Assembly (NCBI GenBank): GCA_964545875.1
Contig: CAZJHH010000006.1
Coordinates: forward strand, 1-64,000
Length of the DNA: 64,000 nucleotides
Direction of reading: 5' to 3'
From: DAIPKP01 sp964545875
GTDB lineage: Bacteria; Synergistota; Synergistia; Synergistales; Aminiphilaceae
A program made the position numbers and the translations under genes. Below the pieces are notes generated by a model. The model searched no databases, had not been told where the DNA came from, and saw nothing but the letters and a program-made list of their open reading frames with translations. Positions 16,550-24,694 of this stretch are shown one piece after another (position 1 is the stretch's first letter; the number at the start of each line of letters is the position of its first letter).

Positions 16550-18526
16550 CTAAAAATACATACGCTGAAATTTCTTCGCCGGCTCATAATCCGGATTGAT
16601 GGAGAGAGCCCTCTCAAGCCAGAATCGGGATTCATTCCGTTTTTTCATTTTGTGATAGGTGCGTGCGGCCCAGTAAGCATCGAGATAATCCCCGGAAGAA
16701 TATTCTCCCTGGGCGTATTTGAAGGCCACCGCGGCCCGAGCGTAATCCCCGCTCTCGTAAAGACGGAGTCCCATGTTATGGGAATTCCGGATATCCTGTT
16801 TGACTTTTTCACTGACGGAGTACGTATCCACCACATCCACCTTATCCGAGGTGTTTCGGATATCCTTTCCCTTGGGGAATTCCTCCGGGGAGGGAGAATC
16901 TTCCTGAAGAACTTCGGAAGCCGGCGCAGGAAGAAAAAGGGGCTGCTCCTGCACCGTCGGCGGAGAAGTCTCCTGGACGGGAGGCAGAAAGGGAAGGGGA
17001 GCCGCCGTGGGAAGAGGTTGGGCCGGAGAGACGACGTTCGAAGCCGAAGATTTTCCGGGTTCCACCTTTCCCGAAGCGTGGGCCTTGGCGTACTCCAGGG
17101 CGGGGAGGTATCGGGGGTTGGCATCCAGGGCCTTCTGAAGCCAATAGATCATATTTTCCTCCTGCCCTGCCCGATGAGCCGCCCGGGCTGCCCAGTAGGC
17201 ATCCAGGTAGTTTCCCGCATAAACTCCTACAGCCTCTACGAAATCCTTATACGCCTGGGAAAAGCGTTTATCCGCATAGTGCATATAACCGCTCTTGTGA
17301 AGGGCCTTGATCTGGGTCTTTCGGGCATTGTCCAGAGGATAGTAGTCCACCACTTCCATGGATTCCGACGTATGAGCCGCCTGGGGAAGAGATGCCGCAG
17401 GCGGCGCCAACTGAGGCGCGGGTTGTGGAGGGAGGACCGGCTGTCCGGGTTGAGGCTGAAGGGGCTGCACCGGCTGAGGATATTCAGAAACAACCGGTAA
17501 GGACTGCGAAAGTGCCGGCCCCGGAAGGGTCTGGGGGTTTTCGAGAATGCTATCCGAATAGGAGGGACTTCCGCTCTGGAGTTCCGCCAGCGCCCGGCTT
17601 TTAGGCTTGAAGTCCTTGGGATCGTCGAAGTAGGGTTCCAGAAGATCTCCCTTGCGGAGCTCCGCACTGCTTCCATCCAGAAGTTCACAAATGGAGTACT
17701 GGGCCTTCACGTCCACACAGCGCAGAAGGGCGAGATGGTATTTCTCCACTCCCAGAATTTCGCCTCCCATTCCCGTAATGGCAGCCCCCTCGGCGAAAAC
17801 CGCAAAGATCTGCCCCGGTGCGGCATTGGCGTTCATGGCTCCCGCATCCACGAAAATTTTCTTCTTTCCCCGAACCTCCACCACGTGAAAGGTAGGGGAG
17901 ATACCCATCATCTGGAGATCCTTTCGGATTTGACCTACCACTTTCTGAACACAGTTATACGTGGCGGCGGCAAGGATATCTCCTCCCTCCACCTCCGCAA
18001 ATCCTCCGTACCTGGAAACGAAGCCTCCGATATCCTTGGCGGCCTCTCCGATCTCCCGAAAGGTGCGGAGCACTCTGCCGGTCTCCGCATCGATGGTGCG
18101 CACGTCCAGAGCGACCCGGGCCTCGTTGCTTCCCACGGCAATGTTGAATCCCCCGATGGGAATGACGCCGCCGCTGGTACTGCTGCCAAACTCCGTAATG
18201 GAACCGGTGATGATCATCTGCACTCCCGCAAGCCTTCCGATCTGTACCGCCGTGCTCCCTTCCACCAATCCCGATGCGGCAAGACGGTGCTCCTTGGCAA
18301 GGGCCTCCAAACGGGAGCGTTCGATAACCGAAATTCCCGCCATTTTGCCCAGCTCCGTGGTAAGCATATCCGTAATGGCCCGCCGGGCCCCGTCGGTCAC
18401 TCCCTCGGCATTGTTTTGGAAATCCGCCACGGCAACCCGGGTTTCTCCCGAAGCACCGGCAATTACGGTAAAAAACAGCAGTATTCCCAAAAGCGCAGAC
18501 CCCATCTTCCAGCCCTGGTTTCGCAT
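16550..18526 (-). CDS. CsgG-family outer-membrane-associated protein with two C-terminal repeats
   Basis: Exported protein of 658 residues. After a signal peptide (cleavage near GASGE) comes a CsgG/FlgO-type domain (about 28-230: TRVAVADFQNNAEGV, TELGKMAGISVIERSRLEAL, GVQMIITGSI). A beta-rich middle follows, then a Pro/Gln-rich linker, then two copies of a roughly 90-residue helical unit (each with an ESMEVVDYYP/KVDVVDTYS-like start and DYLDAYWAAR) separated by a second Pro-rich linker. CsgG-like proteins form or recruit outer-membrane pores. This copy has one more terminal repeat than its paralogue at 21532-22974. The SD GGGGAGG and the ATG are well spaced. The Cys expected for a CsgG lipobox is not at the signal peptidase site. 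Confidence 0.8.
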   Translation of the reverse strand: MRNQGWKMGSALLGILLFFTVIAGASGETRVAVADFQNNAEGVTDGARRAITDMLTTELGKMAGISVIERSRLEALAKEHRLAASGLVEGSTAVQIGRLAGVQMIITGSITEFGSSTSGGVIPIGGFNIAVGSNEARVALDVRTIDAETGRVLRTFREIGEAAKDIGGFVSRYGGFAEVEGGDILAAATYNCVQKVVGQIRKDLQMMGISPTFHVVEVRGKKKIFVDAGAMNANAAPGQIFAVFAEGAAITGMGGEILGVEKYHLALLRCVDVKAQYSICELLDGSSAELRKGDLLEPYFDDPKDFKPKSRALAELQSGSPSYSDSILENPQTLPGPALSQSLPVVSEYPQPVQPLQPQPGQPVLPPQPAPQLAPPAASLPQAAHTSESMEVVDYYPLDNARKTQIKALHKSGYMHYADKRFSQAYKDFVEAVGVYAGNYLDAYWAARAAHRAGQEENMIYWLQKALDANPRYLPALEYAKAHASGKVEPGKSSASNVVSPAQPLPTAAPLPFLPPVQETSPPTVQEQPLFLPAPASEVLQEDSPSPEEFPKGKDIRNTSDKVDVVDTYSVSEKVKQDIRNSHNMGLRLYESGDYARAAVAFKYAQGEYSSGDYLDAYWAARTYHKMKKRNESRFWLERALSINPDYEPAKKFQRMYF

Positions 18527-18568
18527 AAAAACCTCCCCATCGAATACGAAGTGTATAAATACCCTTCC

Positions 18569-18597
18569 ATTTTCCGTGCAGATTCTTCGAGTGTCAA
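18569..18597 (-). promoter_or_regulatory. Promoter of the first CsgG-like gene
   Basis: Minus strand: a perfect TTGACA (18597-18592), a 17-base spacer and GAAAAT (18574-18569) lie about 45 bases upstream of the ATG at 18526. Confidence 0.6.
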
Positions 18598-18630
18598 GAA
18601 AGATTCCCCAAGGCTCCGGCGTTTTTTCCT

Positions 18631-18658
18631 TTGACTTCTCAGGCTCGGATAGTATGAT
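18631..18658 (+). promoter_or_regulatory. Promoter of the GT10 gene
   Basis: TTGACT (18631-18636), a 16-base spacer and TATGAT (18653-18658). It is divergent from, and about 35 bases from, the CsgG promoter. Confidence 0.6.
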
Positions 18659-18707
18659 TTATGATCGTAAAAAATCGCAACGCATTATCAGGAGGCATAT
18701 ACACACC

Positions 18708-18767
18708 ATGAAACAAACCCATACCAAGGAAGCCAGGGGAACATCATGCGGCACGTCAAGGTTTTAA
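18708..18767 (+). CDS. Possible 19-codon leader peptide overlapping the GT10 start
   Basis: A short frame MKQTHTKEARGTSCGTSRF begins after an AGGAGG (12 bases upstream) and ends inside the GT10 coding region, which starts 38 bases after this ATG in another frame. It may be a translation-coupling leader or chance. Its ATG owns the best SD of this transcript, while the GT10 ATG has a weaker AGGGGA. Confidence 0.3.
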   Translation: MKQTHTKEARGTSCGTSRF

Positions 18768-19825
18768 GCCGGGGCTCCTTTGCGGCCATCTCACGGAACG
18801 GACTCCGTCGGCAGCTTCCGGACAAGGCGCCGGAGTGGGGAAATTGCCGGTTCTTTTTCGATATGGAGTGCGACGATTACGACTGGCTGGTGATCTACCA
18901 CGACCTCCCTCACAAGGGAAAGGATCATTGGCTCAGTTACGAGGAACTGCGCTGCCCCCGGGAGAGAACCCTTCTCCTTACGGGGGAACCCTCGTCCATT
19001 ACCGTTTTCGGCAGGGAATATCTGCGGCAGTTCGGTTGCGTCCTTACCTCTCAGGAACCCTGGGCCATGCGGGGACATCCGAACGTCATCTACCATCACG
19101 CCGGGTTACACTGGCATTACGGACTCCCCTTCGACGGAACTCCCCCCCTGGGATGGGATGCCCTGGCAGCGTCTTCCCCTCCGGAGAAGACGAAGACCAT
19201 AGCCACCGTATGCTCCCAGCGAGTGGGAAAACCCACCCTTCATAGTGCCCGGGTACGGTTTACCCGAAGGCTCCACAAAGATATCCCCGAAATGGATGTT
19301 TTCGGCCACGGGGTAAAAAACATGGTGGACAAGGCGGAAGCTCTGGATCCCTACAAGTATCACATTACCGTAGAAAATCACATCTATCCCCACCATCTTA
19401 CGGAAAAGCTTCCCGATGCCTTTCTGGGATACACCCTCCCCTTTTACCACGGAGCTCCGAATGCGGCGGAGTATTTTCCCAGGGAGAGCTTTATCCCCAT
19501 AGACATTCTCAATTACCCCCGGAGCAGAGACATCATCAAAAGCCACATCAGGAACAACGAGTACGAAGATCGGCTTCCCTACATCCGGGAGGCCCGGCGA
19601 AGGGTGCTGGAAAAGGAAAACCTCTTCGCCATTCTGGCGAGGATTATCGAGGATCAGGAGGAAAAAATTACCCCCGGAAGGGCCGGTGGAAGGATCTATA
19701 ACCGTCAGTCCCTGCGTCTGGTCAATCCTCTCGTGGGCATCCACAGTCTCGCGGAAAAGGCAGTAATCAAGTCCTATCACATGGCAACCTATCCTTGGAA
19801 GAATCGCCCCAAAAAAGAGCTTTAA
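18746..19825 (+). CDS. GT10-like (alpha-1,3-fucosyltransferase-type) glycosyltransferase
   Basis: Cytoplasmic glycosyltransferase-like protein of 359 residues. The most diagnostic part is the C-terminal segment with YHITVENHIYPHHLTEK, DAFLGYTLPFYHGAPN and ESFIPIDI, which matches the GT10 pattern in which a conserved E-N and TEKL/P-V-Y-G bind GDP-fucose. The N-terminal half (DWLVIYHDLP, LLLTGEPSSI) also fits a GT-B acceptor domain. GDP-fucose would derive from GDP-mannose made by the ManC encoded at 60587-62023. It stands alone among genes for exported proteins, so it probably decorates an envelope glycan or protein; donor and acceptor are inferred. Confidence 0.7.
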   Translation: MRHVKVLSRGSFAAISRNGLRRQLPDKAPEWGNCRFFFDMECDDYDWLVIYHDLPHKGKDHWLSYEELRCPRERTLLLTGEPSSITVFGREYLRQFGCVLTSQEPWAMRGHPNVIYHHAGLHWHYGLPFDGTPPLGWDALAASSPPEKTKTIATVCSQRVGKPTLHSARVRFTRRLHKDIPEMDVFGHGVKNMVDKAEALDPYKYHITVENHIYPHHLTEKLPDAFLGYTLPFYHGAPNAAEYFPRESFIPIDILNYPRSRDIIKSHIRNNEYEDRLPYIREARRRVLEKENLFAILARIIEDQEEKITPGRAGGRIYNRQSLRLVNPLVGIHSLAEKAVIKSYHMATYPWKNRPKKEL

Positions 19826-19872
19826 CGAAGCGTACACCCCCTTTGAAAATACGAGCTCCGGAGATTGTGCAA

Positions 19873-19913
19873 AAGAGGAGATGCGCCCCTCGAAGGAACG
19901 CATCTCCTCTTTA
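19873..19913 (+). terminator. Rho-independent terminator after GT10 gene
   Basis: AAGAGGAGATGCG and CGCATCTCCTCTT form a 13-bp stem around a 13-base loop with TTT behind it. The same hairpin can act for the convergent gene ending at 19952. Confidence 0.75.
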
Positions 19914-19951
19914 TCGATTGTGCGGCTACGCCGCGGAAAAGAAACCCTTGG

Positions 19952-20650
19952 CTACCGCTCTTCGGTCTTCCAGCGGTGGGTCATGGCATCGTAGGTAAGA
20001 ATGGAATCCACCGTAAAGATAGTGATCTTGTAATCTTCCACGATGCAGGCCTGGGGAGCGATGTCTCGTTTTTCGATCCACTCGTGCGTGGTGGTATCGT
20101 AGATGAAGGCATCCTTCTCGTTCCAGCAGATGGCGAGATTGTCTCCCAGGGCGGCCTGTTTGGGGTAGACGTCGTCGTAGACTTCCCAGGAGCGAAGCAC
20201 GGGATCGTAGACCACGAACTCCTTTCGGGTGGTGAGAGCTCCCATGCCCCGGGAAAGGAGCGGATTGGTGATGGTATCCATGGGAAAATCGGTGACGATC
20301 CAGCTTCTTCCGGCGGCGTTGAAGATGGCTGCCCGATTGGGCTCCCATACCAGGGCAAAGTTATCCGAAAGAAACCCCGAGAGGGGAGCGAAGTTTTTCA
20401 GGGGAATCCACTGATGGGTGCGGATATCGTAGACCGTCCCTTCCTGATCGTTCCAGACCAGGGCAAAGTAGTTGTGCGTCCGCCATCCCTTGGGTTGAAA
20501 GTTGTTGAGAATGGATTGCTTTCCCAGCTCCGGATCGTGCACCCGCACGGTCTGCTTGTCCACGAAAAGCTGCACCTCTCCCCACGCCAGGCTTCCCGCG
20601 AAGAGGGAGCAAAGAAGCACCCCCATAAAAACGTAACGCCACTTCTTCAT
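19952..20650 (-). CDS. Secreted beta-propeller-like protein
   Basis: Exported protein of 232 residues; signal peptide MKKWRYVFMGVLLCSLFAGS, cleavage near AWGE. The mature part has at least four imperfect repeats of about 40 residues with D-x-x-T/R-H-x-W (VYDIRTHQWIPL, IFNAAGRSWIVT, VYDPVLRSWEVY, IYDTTTHEWIEK, TYDAMTHRWKTE), which is the blade signature of Kelch/TolB-type propellers. Five or six blades would be a short propeller, so it may dimerise or be completed by a partner. The ATG 20650 has AAAGGAG eight bases ahead. It is the last gene of the CsgG/FlgT-like minus operon, 19 bases behind its neighbour. Confidence 0.7.
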   Translation of the reverse strand: MKKWRYVFMGVLLCSLFAGSLAWGEVQLFVDKQTVRVHDPELGKQSILNNFQPKGWRTHNYFALVWNDQEGTVYDIRTHQWIPLKNFAPLSGFLSDNFALVWEPNRAAIFNAAGRSWIVTDFPMDTITNPLLSRGMGALTTRKEFVVYDPVLRSWEVYDDVYPKQAALGDNLAICWNEKDAFIYDTTTHEWIEKRDIAPQACIVEDYKITIFTVDSILTYDAMTHRWKTEER

Positions 20651-20669
20651 TTTTTTCACTCCTTTCGCA

Positions 20670-21497
20670 TCAGAAGGATTGAGCATAGACGGCGTTGCTG
20701 CTCTTTCCCGTGAAGTTCACCGGAAGCCCCCGACGGGAAAGGGCATCCTGAAGCTGATCCACCGTACCCGCATAAAGCACCTGGATGGTGGCGGTACCTC
20801 CGGTAAATCCGGTAATCTTGGCCTCCTTGGTCTTGGAAAGGGTTTTACAAGAGGCAAGTACCGTATTGGCTACATTAAAATTGCTCACCCCGTTCACCAC
20901 CACGAAGAGGGTGTTCACGGCCCCCTGAGAAGCCGCAGCGGAGCCCTCTCCCTGGATGATATCCTGAGCCATGCTCGCCGCCGCCTTGTCGAGAGCCTTC
21001 CGGGAAGCTTCGTCCTGGGTGTATCCCACCTCCTTGGCGTTGGTGGTGTGCGAGAAGATATATTTGCCGTTGGTGGCGGAATAGGCCTGTACCGCCAGCA
21101 CCGCCGTGCTGGTATAGAGACCGAATTCGTTCTGCTGGGCTCTCTGCATGGTAGCCTTTCCGGAAAGAAAGATTCGTATGCCGTAGGTTTTTCCCAGAGA
21201 GAGAATGGCATCCACGTTTCCGTCCAGGGCAAGCATGGCGGCCTTGCTCTGACGAATCTTTGCAAGCTGCGCCTCGTTCACCACGGGATAGCCGTTATTG
21301 ATAAGGGCCTGCCTGATAATGGCCTCGGCACTTCCCGTCGCTGCGGTGGCCTGATATCCCCCGGCATTCTCGTAGATTACCATGGCGATATTCTTCCCCT
21401 TGGGAAGTTTTTCCGCCCATCCGGGGATCCCCGCAAGGAGCACGGCACTGAGCAAAATTCCCCCGAAAAAGAACGTCTTCAACAGCTTTCGCTTCAT
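20670..21497 (-). CDS. Secreted protein resembling FlgT/CsgG-type accessory domains
   Basis: Exported protein of 275 residues with signal peptide (MKRKLLKTFFFGGILLSAVL, cleavage near GWAEK). The mature part starts GKNIAMVIYENAGGYQATA and has a VDAILSLGKTYGIRIFLSGKA segment, the pattern of TolB-N/CsgG-like alpha/beta domains that detect or build outer-membrane assemblies; the last 85 residues (LFVVVNGVSNFNVANTVLAS) look like a second alpha/beta unit typical of FlgT's last domain or of a SLBB-like fold. Family identity is not certain. The ATG at 21497 has AGGAGG six bases upstream. Between the CsgG paralogue and the propeller gene, it shares their transcript. Confidence 0.6.
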   Translation of the reverse strand: MKRKLLKTFFFGGILLSAVLLAGIPGWAEKLPKGKNIAMVIYENAGGYQATAATGSAEAIIRQALINNGYPVVNEAQLAKIRQSKAAMLALDGNVDAILSLGKTYGIRIFLSGKATMQRAQQNEFGLYTSTAVLAVQAYSATNGKYIFSHTTNAKEVGYTQDEASRKALDKAAASMAQDIIQGEGSAAASQGAVNTLFVVVNGVSNFNVANTVLASCKTLSKTKEAKITGFTGGTATIQVLYAGTVDQLQDALSRRGLPVNFTGKSSNAVYAQSF

Positions 21498-21531
21498 GAT
21501 CTCCCTCCTCTCGTAAGGCTCCGCCTCTTCA

Positions 21532-22974
21532 CTACTTGGCATACTTCGCCTTGTACTCCATGGCTGGCTGGTAGGCGGGGTTGATGCTCAAGGTTATATC
21601 CAGCCACTTTTTCATCTCCTTTATCTGCCCTCTCTTGTGAGCCGCCCGAGCCGCCCAGTAAGCGTCGAGGTAGTTTCCCTGGTAGAGCTCGTAGGCCTGC
21701 ACGAAAGCCTGGAAAGCCTTGGCGTACTGTTTGTTCGCGTAGTTGTGGTATCCCCCTCGATGGGCGATTTTGATCTGGTTTTTCAATCCCATGTCGATGG
21801 GGTAGAGGTCGATAATATCCATGGATTCCGAGGTGTTGGCAATTCCCCCCGCTGCAGGGAGGGGAGCCGGAGCTACGGGTTGCGGCTGAGGTTGAGGGGC
21901 CGGGGCCACGGGCTGAGGCTGGGGCGCCGGAGCCGTCACCGGAGCGGGAGCCACGGGTTGGGGTTGAGGCCCCACAGGCTGGGGAGCGGGCCCCAAAGGC
22001 TGGGGGGCAGGCTGAGAAGAACCGATCTCTCCGAGGGCACGGCTGGAAATTTTCACAGCCTCGGCATTGCCGTAGAAAGGCTCCACCATATCTCCCCTCT
22101 GGATATTGCTGCTGCTTCCCTTGACGATACGGCATACCGAATACTGGGCCTTCACGTCGAAACACTGGAGGAGGGCATAGCTGTATTTATCCACTCCCAG
22201 AATTTCTCCGCCGATTCCCACGATGGGCTCTCCCTGGCCGTAGACCTCGAAGAGCGTATTCGGGTTCACGTTGGCATTCATGGCCCCCGCATCGATAATG
22301 ACCGCATCCTTGCCCTTTACGTCCACCACATGATGAGAGCTGCCGAGACCCATCATCTGGAGATCCTGCCGGATCTGGGCCACCACCTTCATCACGCAGT
22401 CGTAGGCGGCGGAACCGAGAAGTCCTCCACCCTCGTACTGGCCGAAACCGCCGTAGGAGGTGACGATACCTCCCATATCACGGTCCGCCTCGCCCCGTTG
22501 GCGGAAGGTGCGGACCACTCTGCCCGTTTCCGCATCGATGGTACGTACGTCCAGGGTGACAAAGGCCTTTTCCTGACCCACCGCAATGCCCCCGAAGCTT
22601 CCGATGGGAAGGGGGAGTATGCCGCCGCTTTTGGTGCTGGAAAACTCCGTGATGGCTCCGGTAATGATCATCTGAACCCCCGCAAGGCGTCCCACCTGAA
22701 CCGCCGTGCTCTCCTCCACCAGTCCCGATGCGGCGAGACGCTGTTCCTTGGCGATAGCTTCAAGGCGGCTCCGTTCGAGAACGGAAACCCCGGGAGTCCG
22801 TCCAAGTTCGGTGGTAAGCATATCCGTCAGGGCAAGGCGCACCGCATCCGTAACACCCTCGGCGTTATTGCGAAAATCCACCACCGCCACCCGGGTCTCC
22901 CCCCAGGCCCCGGTGACGAAGAAAACTGTCATCAGAAGAAAAAGAACGCTCCATCGTATATTACGTACATTCAT
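21532..22974 (-). CDS. CsgG-family protein, second paralogue, with Pro/Gln-rich linker and one terminal repeat
   Basis: Protein of about 480 residues closely related to the one at 16550-18526 over its N-terminal domain (TRVAVVDFRNNAEGV, TTELGRTPGVSVLERSRLEA, VQMIITGAITEF) and middle region (KVVAQIRQDLQMMGL, IIDAGAMNANVNPNT). A low-complexity linker of about 55 residues made of Pro-Ala-Pro-Gln repeats joins a single 90-residue helical unit (ESMDIIDLYPIDMG, GNYLDAYWAARAAHK). A signal peptide ends near GAWGE, followed by no lipobox Cys. The start at 22974 follows a weak SD; a GTG at 22986 would add four residues. The gene is in operon order after the LPP20-type lipoprotein. Confidence 0.8.
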   Translation of the reverse strand: MNVRNIRWSVLFLLMTVFFVTGAWGETRVAVVDFRNNAEGVTDAVRLALTDMLTTELGRTPGVSVLERSRLEAIAKEQRLAASGLVEESTAVQVGRLAGVQMIITGAITEFSSTKSGGILPLPIGSFGGIAVGQEKAFVTLDVRTIDAETGRVVRTFRQRGEADRDMGGIVTSYGGFGQYEGGGLLGSAAYDCVMKVVAQIRQDLQMMGLGSSHHVVDVKGKDAVIIDAGAMNANVNPNTLFEVYGQGEPIVGIGGEILGVDKYSYALLQCFDVKAQYSVCRIVKGSSSNIQRGDMVEPFYGNAEAVKISSRALGEIGSSQPAPQPLGPAPQPVGPQPQPVAPAPVTAPAPQPQPVAPAPQPQPQPVAPAPLPAAGGIANTSESMDIIDLYPIDMGLKNQIKIAHRGGYHNYANKQYAKAFQAFVQAYELYQGNYLDAYWAARAAHKRGQIKEMKKWLDITLSINPAYQPAMEYKAKYAK

Positions 22975-23044
22975 GAACAAAACCACCCACTTTCCCGGTT
23001 TTCACATCCCACACCACTGCAATGCAATCCTTCTGAAGCTCCTT

Positions 23045-23530
23045 CTAGTGTACCGTGGCTTTCCAGAGCACACACTCCTCAAGAAGGCGGCGCAGAGGAA
23101 GAGCCACTTCCACCACGTAGGCGCCGTTTCGCACTCCCCGACGATCCACATGCCCCATCACGACCTCGCCCTCCACCTCGATGGAGGCGATTCTCCGGGG
23201 CAAGCCGTACCGCAGCTCGTAAAGCAGGTAGAGAAGATTTTTCTGGGCCTGCACCACCGCCCGGCGCCCCGCCAGGAGTTTTTCCTGAGGGGTGGTACCC
23301 ATGAGAGGAGAGGAGCCTTCCACGAAAACGGTATTGCTGATCCAATCCACCACCCCGAAGTGAAAGACCTGCTCTCCCTCCACGGCTCCGTTGTTCACCC
23401 ATATCTTCCGCATTTCCCGTTCCGATAGGGGCGAAGCCTCTCCGCAGCAGGACCACATTCCAAAAGCCCCCAAAATTCCCAGAATAAGCAACACCCGGAA
23501 GAGCATGTTTTTTTTCGCAGCCTCTCTCAT
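23045..23530 (-). CDS. Small LPP20-like lipoprotein
   Basis: Lipoprotein of 161 residues. Its signal peptide ends in FGMWSCCGEAS, where a Cys could be lipid-modified. The mature part carries a short LPP20-type unit: VFVEGSSPL, then TPQEKLLAGRRAVVQAQKN, the same A-R/K-R-A-A-V..A-Q pattern as the proteins at 24695-25525 and 25741-27402. LPP20 proteins of Vibrio (FlgP) form the outer-membrane disk of the flagellum. The ATG has AAAGGAG nine bases upstream. It sits between a FlgT-N-like and a CsgG-like gene, an arrangement matching FlgT, FlgP and FlgO in one transcript. Confidence 0.65.
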   Translation of the reverse strand: MREAAKKNMLFRVLLILGILGAFGMWSCCGEASPLSEREMRKIWVNNGAVEGEQVFHFGVVDWISNTVFVEGSSPLMGTTPQEKLLAGRRAVVQAQKNLLYLLYELRYGLPRRIASIEVEGEVVMGHVDRRGVRNGAYVVEVALPLRRLLEECVLWKATVH

Positions 23531-23536
23531 GGTTTT

Positions 23537-24679
23537 CTACTCCTTTGCAAAAACCCCCTCCACGGTATTCGCCGTAAGCCCCGTAACCTCGATCCCCAAT
23601 TCTTCGAGGCGAACCGCGAGATCCTCCGCACTGCCTTCGGTATTCACATCCAGCTCAAGCTTCCGGTTGCTGAAGCCTCTCTGATAAACCCCGGTAACCC
23701 CTCGGGTTTCCTCGAGAGCCCCCTTGATGCTCCGAGCGTCTCCAAAGGAGACCTCGGAAATCCGTAGTTTCACCGTACGTCCGGGAATACCTCCTGCGGA
23801 ACCGCTCACCAGGGAATAGGCCACCTTGTGCACCAAACCAAGGGTAGCCTCATGCGCACAGGTGGTGAGCCCCTTCACCGCCGCATCCTGGGCGGAGGTG
23901 CCCTTATCCTTGTGCTCGAACTGCTCGGTTCCGACCACGTAGGCGGTTTGGGTGAGCACCGCCTTGAGCTGAAGCTGGGAGCGAACCCCGTAAATCCGAA
24001 CGCCCTCCACCTTTTGATTGGCATAGGGAATGGCCTGAGCCCGACCGTAGATCAGCACGTCCGCATCGAATTGTTTCGCCAGCTCCTGGAGCCGTCCCAG
24101 ATCTCCCGTATCCCGGGCAAGCTCGTACTCCCGCTGATTGAGACGTTTGGCCTGCTCCGGATCCACCAGGAGGTACCCCGCCTTCTCGAAGAGCCGCAGG
24201 GTCTCTCCCTCCACGGTGGAGAGAAAGGGCCGTTCTCCATCCACGTTCTCGTCCACCACCACCATCACCCGGGGATTGCCCAGGGCATCGATCACCACCG
24301 GACCGAGAACGCCGTCGAGTTTTTTCACCGACACCTTGCAGGTGGCCTTGAGAATAAAGGTGTCTCCATCTTCCACGGTTTCCGAGGTTACTTTGAAATC
24401 CGTCACGAGCCCCTGGGATTGGGAAAAAACTTTGTCCCGCACCACCTGGAAGTCCTTCATTTCCGTGATGCCTTCCACGTAGGCTCCTATTCCCTTTTCC
24501 AGGGCATCCCTATAGGCTTGGCGCTTCGCCTCGTCCCGGGCTCTGGCCTTGTCGCCGTTGATAATCGGAGCCTGTCCCTCGGCCTCCACCGAAATGTCCT
24601 GAGTTCCGTATCCCGTCAGGGGGAAGAGGAAAAGCCCCAGGCAGAGGAGAAGAGCGAAAATTTTCCAGGAATGTCGCAT
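23537..24679 (-). CDS. FlgT-N-domain-like exported protein
   Basis: Exported protein of 380 residues (signal peptide MRHSWKIFALLLCLGLFLFP). The mature N-terminal part, DISVEAEGQAPIINGDKARA then DEAKRQAYRDALEKGIGAYV, has the pattern of the N-terminal domain of flagellar assembly protein T (FlgT), which builds the outer-membrane-side H-ring in Vibrio. A CsgG/TolB-N-like middle (YLLVDPEQAKRLNQ, DADVLIYGRAQAI) and a C-terminal alpha/beta unit (KLRISEVSFGDARSIKGAL) complete three-domain FlgT architecture. The ATG at 24679 lies five bases after GGGAGGTG. It could alternatively be an unrelated exported protein that shares the domain. Confidence 0.65.
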   Translation of the reverse strand: MRHSWKIFALLLCLGLFLFPLTGYGTQDISVEAEGQAPIINGDKARARDEAKRQAYRDALEKGIGAYVEGITEMKDFQVVRDKVFSQSQGLVTDFKVTSETVEDGDTFILKATCKVSVKKLDGVLGPVVIDALGNPRVMVVVDENVDGERPFLSTVEGETLRLFEKAGYLLVDPEQAKRLNQREYELARDTGDLGRLQELAKQFDADVLIYGRAQAIPYANQKVEGVRIYGVRSQLQLKAVLTQTAYVVGTEQFEHKDKGTSAQDAAVKGLTTCAHEATLGLVHKVAYSLVSGSAGGIPGRTVKLRISEVSFGDARSIKGALEETRGVTGVYQRGFSNRKLELDVNTEGSAEDLAVRLEELGIEVTGLTANTVEGVFAKE

Positions 24680-24694
24680 AAGCACCTCCCAAGT

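Noticed and set aside
21850..22030. Short repeats that could be mistaken for a CRISPR-like or satellite array
   Set aside because: They are codon repeats of the Pro-Ala-Pro-Gln linker of the CsgG paralogue, without equal-length spacers.
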